Shown in pieces: positions 49,562 to 55,524 of a stretch of 55,524 bases of DNA. The stretch spans positions 1 to 55,524 of the forward strand of contig JAEXCG010000158.1 in NCBI GenBank assembly GCA_023402355.1, written 5' to 3'. Every line of letters begins with the position of its first letter. Position 1 is the stretch's first letter. Made by a program: the position numbers and the translations under genes. Under the pieces are notes generated by a model. It was not told where the DNA came from. It worked only from the letters and a program-made list of their open reading frames with translations, and searched no databases. The stretch comes from Bacillota bacterium (GTDB lineage: Bacteria; Bacillota; Clostridia; Christensenellales; Aristaeellaceae).

Positions 49562-49881
49562 TACCTGCGCACCTCCATTTCCTTCTCGAGCTTTTCGTTG
49601 GTGGTGACCTCCAGGCGGCAGACCAGGTGGCTGGAGACGGGGCTCGTGATCCACAGCATCAGGATGACGAGCACGAGCTTGAGCGACGTGAAGGTCGCGC
49701 CCTCGGCCACGATGAGGGAGAGCAGCACGAAGAGAATGCCCATCGTGTCGTTCATGGCGGCGGCGTGCATGCGGTTGAGCACGTATTGAAAGCGGAACAC
49801 GCCGAAGACGCCCACGCACAGCACGAACAGTCCGCAGGCCATCAGGGCGGCGGACACGGAAAAGCGCAGCACCTCAAGCAT
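49561..49881 (-). CDS. mrpG: Mrp antiporter subunit G
   Basis: The 106-residue protein has three helices and the MnhG/PhaG pattern: LMACGLFVLCVGVFGVFRF, VLNRMHAAAMNDTMGILF and LKLVLVILMLWITSPVSSHL. It overlaps mrpF by 8 bases, consistent with tightly coupled translation. Confidence 0.87.
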   Translation of the reverse strand: MLEVLRFSVSAALMACGLFVLCVGVFGVFRFQYVLNRMHAAAMNDTMGILFVLLSLIVAEGATFTSLKLVLVILMLWITSPVSSHLVCRLEVTTNEKLEKEMEVRR

Positions 49882-50188
49882 CGCCCTTCGCCCCCTTTGC
49901 CTCTTTCTGCTTCTTTTCGAGGTAGACGCCCATGTAGACCTTGGTGAGCAGCACGACGGCCAGGAAGCCCAGCATCGTGTAGATGAGCGCGACGTCCACC
50001 AGGTATCCTTCGCCCATCGCCAGGGCCAGCACGCAGATGATGATCGTGACGATGGTGCAGATCATGTTGACCGCGACGATGCGGTCCGCGATGCGCGGCC
50101 CGCGGATGGAGCGGATCAGGCACAGGAACAGCAGGATGCCCAGCACCACGAACGCCGCGTTATACATTACCTGATAACAGCTTTCCAT
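49874..50188 (-). CDS. mrpF: Mrp antiporter subunit F
   Basis: The 104-residue protein has three helices with RSIRGPRIADRIVAVNMICT, the MrpF signature (GPxxxDRxxAxN), and DVALIYTMLGFLAVVLLTKV. The Asp in ADRIVA is conserved and needed for transport in studied Mrp systems. It begins in the stop codon of mrpE. Confidence 0.9.
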   Translation of the reverse strand: MESCYQVMYNAAFVVLGILLFLCLIRSIRGPRIADRIVAVNMICTIVTIIICVLALAMGEGYLVDVALIYTMLGFLAVVLLTKVYMGVYLEKKQKEAKGAKGDA

Positions 50189-50652
50189 CAGCGCTTCCCC
50201 TCCAGTTCAAGCAGGCGGCGCTCGAAGTCCGAATCTTCAAGCCCTTCGCCCAGCGTCTTGTCCAGGCAGTGCACGAGGTACCTGTCCCCCTCGACCTGTA
50301 CGGTGATCGTGCCCGGCGTCAGGGTGATGGAATCCGCCAGCACCGCGCGCGAGGTGTCGGACCGAAGCTTCGTCTTGAAGCCGACGAGCTCCGGCTCCAC
50401 CTCGTACTTGGGGGTCAGGATGAAGTGCATGACGTGGATGTTCGCCTTGAAAATATCAACGAGAAGCGTCCACGCATAGGAAAGCGCACGCGGCAGGCGC
50501 CTGATCGCGCGCCACTCCTGCCGGGGGCCGTAGCCCATGAACTTCCACGTGAACAGGTACAGCGCGGCACATAGAAAAAGCCCCAGAAGGGCAATTTCGG
50601 TGGTCCACTGTCCGTTGAAGATCACCCACATCATAAAGAACACAACGAACAT
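50188..50652 (-). CDS. mrpE: Mrp antiporter subunit E
   Basis: The 154-residue protein has two N-terminal helices and a soluble domain with IHVMHFILTPKYEVEPELVG and LADSITLTPGTITVQVEGD, the latter being the MrpE signature (LANSITLTPGT). It is the first gene of the operon, with AAGGGAGG before ATG 50652 and a promoter 32 bp upstream. Confidence 0.92.
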   Translation of the reverse strand: MFVVFFMMWVIFNGQWTTEIALLGLFLCAALYLFTWKFMGYGPRQEWRAIRRLPRALSYAWTLLVDIFKANIHVMHFILTPKYEVEPELVGFKTKLRSDTSRAVLADSITLTPGTITVQVEGDRYLVHCLDKTLGEGLEDSDFERRLLELEGKR

Positions 50653-50683
50653 TGATGATGCCTCCCTTATGATTGTTCGACCT

Positions 50684-50713
50684 ATTGTACTGCCGCGGGG
50701 ATTGCCGCGTCAA
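50684..50713 (-). promoter_or_regulatory. Promoter of the Mrp-like operon
   Basis: On the minus strand TTGACG (50708-50713) and TACAAT (50684-50689) are separated by 18 bp. The 233-bp gap (50653-50885) holds nothing else except the hairpin at 50831-50854. Confidence 0.65.
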
Positions 50714-50830
50714 GCGCATAAAGAAAAATAAAACGACAAAGATGCCGGGGCCCCTTCATACCGTTTGTACAGTTTCAGGAAAGCGCCTATTTTAGATAGG
50801 AAGAACTTCCCGGAAATTTTCCCCGGAAAG

Positions 50831-50854
50831 GGGCCCGGCGGCAGGCGCCGGCCC
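50831..50854 (-). terminator. Possible terminator of fumarase operon
   Basis: A 9-bp GC stem with a bulged C and a 5-nt loop lies about 30 bases after the fumarase beta stop. The downstream T-tract is poor, so efficiency is uncertain and read-through into the Mrp-like operon is possible. Confidence 0.4.
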
Positions 50855-50885
50855 ACACGGGACATTTATGATACGATAAAAATCG

Positions 50886-51437
50886 TCACGGCGCGGCGTA
50901 CTGTGCGGGGCCGGTCTGATACAGGTCGGTTCCTTCGCTGTCGATCGCCACGATGAGCGGCAGGTTCTCGACCCTGAGCGCGCGAATGGCCTCCGTGCCC
51001 AGGTCCTCAAAGGCGAGCACACGCGCTTCCTTTACGCACTGGGCGATGAGCGCGCCCGCCCCGCCCGTCGCGGCGAAGTAGACCGCGCCGTTGCGCCGGA
51101 TGGCCTCCACGACCGGGGGCTTGCGGAAGCCCTTGCCGATCATCGCGGCGAGCCCCAGGTCCAGCAGGCGCGGGGCGTAGGGGTCCATGCGCCCGCTGGT
51201 GGTGGGCCCGCACGAGCCGATGACGTCGCCGGGCTTGGGCGGGCAGGGGCCCGCGTAGTAGATCGCCTGATCTTTAAGGTCCACGGGCAGGGGCGCTCCC
51301 TCGTCCAGCAGGGCGCACAGGCGCTTGTGGGCGGCGTCGCGCCCGGTGAGGATCGTCCCCGAAAGCAACACGCTGTCGCCCGCGCGCAGGGCTTTTAAGG
51401 CCTCCCGGTCGAAGGGGGCGGTGATGGATATGGACAT
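50886..51437 (-). CDS. Class I fumarate hydratase beta subunit
   Basis: The 183-residue subunit corresponds to the C-terminal half of class I fumarase: DSVLLSGTILTGRDAAHKRL, IYYAGPCPPKPGDVIGSCGPTTSGRMD (in two blocks) and GAVYFAATGGAGALIAQCV. With the alpha subunit it converts fumarate and malate reversibly. L-tartrate dehydratase beta is the close alternative. ATG 51437 was chosen by alignment; GGAAGTCGTTACG precedes it as a modest site. It is 50 bases downstream of alpha. Confidence 0.88.
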   Translation of the reverse strand: MSISITAPFDREALKALRAGDSVLLSGTILTGRDAAHKRLCALLDEGAPLPVDLKDQAIYYAGPCPPKPGDVIGSCGPTTSGRMDPYAPRLLDLGLAAMIGKGFRKPPVVEAIRRNGAVYFAATGGAGALIAQCVKEARVLAFEDLGTEAIRALRVENLPLIVAIDSEGTDLYQTGPAQYAAP

Positions 51438-51487
51438 CGTAACGACTTCCTTTCTGGTTGGCGATGTGGCGGCCGAAACCCGCCCGC

Positions 51488-52327
51488 TTACAGCGTGGCC
51501 TCCTTGTGGCGCGCCGCGTGGCACTGCATGTTGACCGCGACCGGAAGGCCCGCGATGTGCGTGGGCGTCTGGGCCACGTGCACGGCCAGCGCGGTCACGT
51601 CCCCGCCCAGCCCCTGCGGGCCGATGCCCAGGCGGTTGATGCGAACGAGCAGCTCCCGTTCCATTTCGGCCAGGTCCGGGTCGCAGCTCGCGGCGCCGAC
51701 GCTGCGCGTGAGCTGGCGCTTGGATAGCAGCATGCAGCTTTCCGCCGTGCCGCCGATGCCCACGCCCACCACCACCGGCGGGCAGGGGTTCGCGCCCGCG
51801 AGGCGCACCGTCTCCACGACGAAGTCCATGACGCCCTCCCTGCCCTGCGAGGGGGTGAGCATGCCCAATCGGCTCATGTTCTCGCTGCCAAAGCCCTTGG
51901 GCGCGACGGTGAGGTGCACCCGCTCGCCCGGGACGATGCGCACGTGCAGCACGGCGGGCGTGTTGTCGCCGGTGTTTACGCGCGTGAGCGGGGTGAGCAC
52001 GGAATTGCGGAAGCAGCCGTCCCGGTAGGCGCGCCGGACGCCCGCGTTCACCGCCTCCGTCAGGTCGCCGCCGGTCAGGTGCACGTCCTGGCCGACATCC
52101 AGAAAGACGACGGCCATGCCGGTGTCCTGGCAGATGGGCATCTGCCTTTCGCAGGCCAGGCGGTCGTTTTCGATGAGCTGGCGCAGAATCTCGCGCCCGA
52201 AGGGCGAGCGCTCGCGGCGCAGGCCGTCCTCCAGCAGGGCGAGCACGTCGTCCCCGATTTCGCAGCAGGCGCTGCGGCACAGGGCGTACAGGGTATCCTC
52301 GATTTGCTGAACGTCTATTTCTCGCAT
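51488..52327 (-). CDS. Class I fumarate hydratase alpha subunit
   Basis: The 279-residue iron-sulfur subunit has cluster Cys in PICQDTGMAVVF, ANPCPPVVVGVGIGGTAE and GAASCDPDLAEME, fitting an oxygen-sensitive [4Fe-4S] hydratase. FRNSVLTPLTRVNTGDNTP and VAPKGFGSENMS are further fumarase/tartrate dehydratase hallmarks. The ATG at 52327 follows GGAGGGATACGA. It starts the fumarase operon, which in fermenters feeds or drains the reductive branch of the citric acid cycle. Confidence 0.9.
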   Translation of the reverse strand: MREIDVQQIEDTLYALCRSACCEIGDDVLALLEDGLRRERSPFGREILRQLIENDRLACERQMPICQDTGMAVVFLDVGQDVHLTGGDLTEAVNAGVRRAYRDGCFRNSVLTPLTRVNTGDNTPAVLHVRIVPGERVHLTVAPKGFGSENMSRLGMLTPSQGREGVMDFVVETVRLAGANPCPPVVVGVGIGGTAESCMLLSKRQLTRSVGAASCDPDLAEMERELLVRINRLGIGPQGLGGDVTALAVHVAQTPTHIAGLPVAVNMQCHAARHKEATL

Positions 52328-52358
52328 TCGTATCCCTCCGGCATATGTGTCTGCCCTC

Positions 52359-52387
52359 ATCATACCGCACGCGCGCGCGCGAATCAA
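52359..52387 (-). promoter_or_regulatory. Promoter of the fumarase operon
   Basis: On the minus strand TTGATT (52382-52387) and TATGAT (52359-52364) are separated by 17 bp, the spacer being an alternating CG tract. Confidence 0.65.
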
Positions 52388-52522
52388 CCGAAAACGGCGC
52401 ATTTTGGAACCGTATAAACGACTTTTTATGCACAAACCTCTCGCATTTTAGAAGAGGGAGCGTGTATAATAACAGGGAATGCGTTTTGCGCCCTCGCGCG
52501 CAAAGGAGAGGATGGATTGAAA

Positions 52523-53383
52523 ATGAAGACGGGGCTTGTGCTCGAAGGCGGAGGCATGCGCGGCGTGTACACCAGCGGCGTGCTCGACGCGATGATGGAC
52601 GCGGGCCTGCGCGCGGATTACGTCGTCGGCGTTTCGGCGGGGGCGAACAACGGCGTGTCGTTCGTGTCCGGTCAGCGCGGGCGCTCGATCCGCATCAACC
52701 TCAACTACATCGACGACAGCCGCTACCTGAGCTTTCAAAACTTCATCCGGGAGCGCTCGCTCTTCGGCATGCGGTTCCTGTTCGAGGAAATCGCGAACAA
52801 GCTGGACCCGTTTGATTACGAGGCGTTTTTGCGCTCGCCGACGGAGTTCGTCGCGGGCGTCACGGACGTAAAGACCGGTCGCCCCGCCTATTTCAATAAA
52901 TCGTACATCAACCACGACTCCACGGTGCTTCGCGCTTCGTCCTCCATCCCGATGTTCTCGCCCGTGGTGCACTACCTCGGCGGCGCGTATCTGGACGGGG
53001 GCACGACCGACCCCATTCCCTTTGAAAAGGCGCTTTCGGATGGGTGCGAGCGGATCGTCGTGGTGCTCACGCGGGACCGCGGCTACGAGAAGAAGCCCGA
53101 GCCCCTGCGCGCGGCGTATCAGAGGCTGCTGCGCTCCATGCCGGAGATGATCGGCGCGCTCGACCGGCGCAGCGAGGTCTACAACGCCCAGCGCTCGCGC
53201 CTGTTCGAGATGGAAAAGGCGGGCACGGCGCTGGTCGTGGCGCCGGAAAAGCCGCTTTCCCTCGACCGGTTTGAAAAGGACAAGGGGAAGCTCACGGCCG
53301 CCTACGAAGAGGGCATGGTGGATGCAAAGCGCCTGATGCAGCAAAAGCGCGGCGTGCTCACGGCGTGGGGGATGCTGTCATGA
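52523..53383 (+). CDS. Patatin-like phospholipase
   Basis: The 286-residue protein has the oxyanion motif LEGGGMRGVYTSG, the nucleophile elbow VGVSAGANN (Ser) and the catalytic Asp in AYLDGGTTDPIP, so the Ser-Asp dyad is intact. No signal peptide is seen, so it acts in the cytoplasm or at the inner membrane face, likely on phospholipids or acyl esters. It is similar to the YjjU group. Start ATG 52523 has AGGAGAGG upstream; TTG 52517 is an alternative. A TATAAT lies at 52465-52470 without a good -35. Confidence 0.87.
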   Translation: MKTGLVLEGGGMRGVYTSGVLDAMMDAGLRADYVVGVSAGANNGVSFVSGQRGRSIRINLNYIDDSRYLSFQNFIRERSLFGMRFLFEEIANKLDPFDYEAFLRSPTEFVAGVTDVKTGRPAYFNKSYINHDSTVLRASSSIPMFSPVVHYLGGAYLDGGTTDPIPFEKALSDGCERIVVVLTRDRGYEKKPEPLRAAYQRLLRSMPEMIGALDRRSEVYNAQRSRLFEMEKAGTALVVAPEKPLSLDRFEKDKGKLTAAYEEGMVDAKRLMQQKRGVLTAWGMLS

Positions 53384-53462
53384 AGCCGGGACGCGCCCGT
53401 ACAATAGAATGCCGCGCCGCTTTAGGCGTACCCTGCGACGGGGACTTGAGGAGGGTGACGAT

Positions 53463-54662
53463 TTGGAGCTGAACTCAAAGAACATCAAGAAGATTTTGCT
53501 GCTGGCGACGTTTGCCATCGTGCTGTTCTGGGGCGTGCAGAACCTGCCCGCCGTCGTGCGCGCGGGGCAGTACCTGATGAATTTGGCCTCGCCCTTTCTG
53601 ATCGGGCTCGCGGTTGCGTTCGTCCTCAGCGTGCCCATCGAGCTGATCGAGCGCTTCTTAAAGCGCGCGCGCGTCAAGGGGCGGCCGCTGGTGAAGCCCG
53701 GCGCGCGCTGGGTGCGCCCCGTTAGCCTGATCGCCTCCATCGCCCTGATCGTGGCGCTGGTCGTCTTCGTGCTGCTGATGGTCATTCCACAGCTCATCAA
53801 CGCGGTGGGGCTGCTCGCGGACAGCATCATGACCTACCTGCCCCGAACGCAGGAGTGGTTTGAACAGCTCAACGTCTACCTCGCGGGCTACCCCGAGTAT
53901 CAGGAGATCGTAAACAGCGTGCTGCCGAGCTGGAACAACATCGTCAACACGCTCGTCGCCTGGCTCAAGGGCATCGCGGGGATTGCGCTTTCCTCGTCGG
54001 TCGGCGCGGCGACGACGATCTTCAACGGCGTGTTCAGCGCGTTCCTCACGGCGGTGTTCGCGATCTACGTCTCGGTGCAGAAGGAGAAGCTCGGCCGCCA
54101 GTGCAAGCAGATGCTCTACGCCTTTTTGCCGGAGCGCCGCGTGGATCAGGTCATCTCCGTGGCCTCGCTCACGCACGACACGTTCTTCAGCTTCGTCACC
54201 GTGCAGTGCACGGAGGCGACCATCCTGGGCGGCCTGTGCTTCGTGGGCATGACGATCTTCCGCTTTCCCTACGCGCTGCCGATCTCGGTCATGCTGTGGA
54301 TCACGGCGCTGATCCCGATCTTCGGCGCGCTGCTCTCCACGGTCGTGGGCGCGTTTTTGATCCTGGTGGTGAACCCCATGCAGGCGGTCTGGTTCGTGCT
54401 CTTCATCCTCGTGCTCCAGCAGATCGAGGGCAACCTCATTTACCCGCGCGTGGTTTCGGCCTCGGCGGTCGGCCTGCCCGCGATCTGGGTGCTGCTCGCC
54501 GTGACGCTCGGCGGCAGCCTGATGGGCATCCTGGGCATGCTGATCGCGGTGCCCACGACCTCCGTCATCTACACGCTGGTGCAGCGCGCGATGCGCGCGC
54601 GCCTGCGCGAAAAGCGAATCGACCCGGCCAAATTAAGGTGTCCGCGTGCGGACGCGAAGTGA
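53463..54662 (+). CDS. AI-2E family transporter-like membrane protein
   Basis: The 399-residue protein has about eight helices arranged as in the AI-2E/TqsA/YdiK family: two N-terminal helices, a long soluble loop (PRTQEWFEQLNVYLAGY onward), then LTAVFAIYVSVQKEKL and the conserved C-terminal part ITALIPIFGALLSTVVGAFL, IEGNLIYPRVVSASAVGLPA and MGILGMLIAVPTTSVIYTL. The TTG at 53463 is preferred for GAGGAGGG upstream. Members vary in cargo (autoinducer-2, Na+/H+), so none is assigned. Confidence 0.87.
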   Translation: MELNSKNIKKILLLATFAIVLFWGVQNLPAVVRAGQYLMNLASPFLIGLAVAFVLSVPIELIERFLKRARVKGRPLVKPGARWVRPVSLIASIALIVALVVFVLLMVIPQLINAVGLLADSIMTYLPRTQEWFEQLNVYLAGYPEYQEIVNSVLPSWNNIVNTLVAWLKGIAGIALSSSVGAATTIFNGVFSAFLTAVFAIYVSVQKEKLGRQCKQMLYAFLPERRVDQVISVASLTHDTFFSFVTVQCTEATILGGLCFVGMTIFRFPYALPISVMLWITALIPIFGALLSTVVGAFLILVVNPMQAVWFVLFILVLQQIEGNLIYPRVVSASAVGLPAIWVLLAVTLGGSLMGILGMLIAVPTTSVIYTLVQRAMRARLREKRIDPAKLRCPRADAK

Positions 54663-54672
54663 GGTTTTACGA

Positions 54673-55380
54673 ATGAATAAGCTTGGCATTATCGGCGCGA
54701 TGGAGCTGGAAATCAGCGCGCTGCGGGAGGAACTCTCGGACGTGCGCACCGTGCAGCGCGCCTCCATGACGTTTTACGAGGGGACGCTGCGCGGGCTGCC
54801 CGCGGTGGTGGTGCAGTGCGGCATCGGCAAGGTCAACGCGGGGCTGTGCGTGCAGATCCTCTGCGACCTGTTTCGCGTGACCCACGTGGTCAACACGGGC
54901 GTGGCGGGCTCGCTCGACGCGGAGCTTGACATCGGCGACCTGGTGATCTCCACCGACGCGCTCTATCACGACGTGGACGTGACGGCGCTGGGCTACCCGA
55001 TCGGCCTCATGCCCGGGATGGGCACGCTCTCGTTCGCGGCGGACGAGGGAATGATCGCCCTCGCGCAGGCGGCGTGCGCGCGCGCGGCCTCGGACGTGCG
55101 GGTGAAGGCGGGGCGCGTCGTCAGCGGCGACCAGTTTATCGCGGACAGGGAGCGCAAGGCGTTCATCGCGCAGACGTTCGAGGGCCTGTGCACGGAGATG
55201 GAGGGCGCGGCGATCGCCCACGCGGCGCACGTCAACGGCCTGCCCTTCGTCGTCATCCGCGCGATTTCCGACAAGGCGGACGACAGCGCGCAGATGGACT
55301 ACCCCACCTTCGAGCGGGCGGCGGCGAAGCGAAGCGCGGCCCTCGTGGCGGAAATGGCGGCGGCGATGGCCAAGGCCTGA
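54673..55380 (+). CDS. mtnN: 5'-methylthioadenosine/S-adenosylhomocysteine nucleosidase
   Basis: The 235-residue enzyme cleaves adenine from MTA and SAH. GIIGAMELEISAL holds the catalytic Glu, CGIGKVNA and NTGVAGSL shape the ligand pocket, GDQFIAD is a family motif, CTEMEGAAIAHAA binds ribose, and IRAISDKAD has the catalytic Asp. The length is normal. It follows the AI-2E-type transporter gene by 10 bases, an interesting pairing because this enzyme feeds the pathway to autoinducer-2 when LuxS is present; luxS is not seen here. Confidence 0.95.
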   Translation: MNKLGIIGAMELEISALREELSDVRTVQRASMTFYEGTLRGLPAVVVQCGIGKVNAGLCVQILCDLFRVTHVVNTGVAGSLDAELDIGDLVISTDALYHDVDVTALGYPIGLMPGMGTLSFAADEGMIALAQAACARAASDVRVKAGRVVSGDQFIADRERKAFIAQTFEGLCTEMEGAAIAHAAHVNGLPFVVIRAISDKADDSAQMDYPTFERAAAKRSAALVAEMAAAMAKA

Positions 55381-55452
55381 GGCGTAAAAGGGGCCCGCGG
55401 CGGCCTGTCGTATATTCTGGATTGAGGAAGCATTCGTTCATGGGAAAAAAGC

Positions 55453-55498
55453 AAAGTTCCCCGGCGTGGGCCCGTCTGTGCCCACGCCGGGGGACTTT
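55453..55498. terminator. Long hairpin at right end
   Basis: A 19-bp stem with one G-T pair (55453-55471 with 55480-55498) and an 8-nt loop. A six-base T-run follows on the minus strand (complement of 55445-55450), so it probably ends a leftward gene lying beyond the window and may also stop mtnN. Confidence 0.7.
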
Positions 55499-55524
55499 GC
55501 GTCAGGGCGTCGCGCGCATTTTAA

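Noticed and set aside
41314..50652. Complex I (nuo) operon
   Set aside because: MrpE, F, G, B and C signatures are present and no NuoA-D, H, I or J-like subunit is; the antiporter-type proteins alone do not make complex I.

Overview
The window is a GC-rich chromosomal segment from an anaerobic member of the Bacillota, most likely a Clostridia gut-type lineage such as Christensenellales or a relative. This is inferred from AGGAGG-type ribosome binding sites with frequent TTG and GTG starts, a Spo0A-like DNA-binding domain, a YkvI-type membrane protein, a two-subunit iron-sulfur fumarase, hybrid histidine kinases and a bacterial F-type ATP synthase beside an Mrp/Mbh-like ion-translocating complex. 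No rRNA, tRNA, CRISPR array, transposase or phage gene was recognised. Short -35/-10 promoters with 17-18 bp spacing can be read in front of many genes.

Layout. At 0.2-3 kb an orphan Spo0A C-terminal-domain protein is divergent from an ECF sigma / membrane anti-sigma pair, followed by a small secreted protein and a RadC-like fragment. At 3.2-6.5 kb lie a PAS-GGDEF-PAS-GGDEF-EAL cyclic-di-GMP protein and a membrane-anchored zinc peptidase. At 6.8-8.8 kb an AT-rich island carries two unknown leftward genes and two tandem paralogous XRE-type regulators whose promoter/operator region is duplicated. From 8.9 to 20.8 kb there are rightward housekeeping and transport genes: a YiaK-like dehydrogenase and HAD phosphatase, a peptidoglycan-binding protein, a polar amino-acid ABC transporter, a lone FakA C-terminal domain, a flavoprotein, YkvI, alr, 5-formyl-THF cyclo-ligase, rsmD, coaD and a coiled-coil protein. 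At 21-24.2 kb (leftward) are a methyltransferase and a UvrA2-like ATPase. At 24.4-34.6 kb (rightward) are an orphan solute-binding lipoprotein coupled to a hybrid kinase, a GtaA-like protein, a secreted four-repeat Cys/His protein and an ABC-2 exporter.

The segment from 34.7 to 52.3 kb is entirely leftward and bioenergetic. A class I fumarase gene pair is followed by a ten-gene Mrp/Mbh-like operon: MrpE, F, G, a DUF4040 subunit, an MbhE-MrpB fusion, MrpC and four successive NuoL/M/N-type antiporter subunits. No hydrogenase or NADH-oxidising subunit is present. Immediately downstream is an F1Fo ATP synthase operon (a, c, b, alpha, gamma, beta, epsilon) with no separate delta gene. The C-terminal domain of delta is instead fused in frame to the N terminus of alpha. 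The two complexes could share one ion circuit across the membrane. The right end holds a patatin-like lipase, an AI-2E-family permease and MTA/SAH nucleosidase.

The strongest candidates for something new are the delta-alpha fusion, the four-antiporter Mrp-like complex without a redox module, the AT-rich island with its duplicated regulator/operator unit, and the YYN-GG-YH Cys/His repeat protein. All family assignments were made by reading motifs by eye; no database search was possible.
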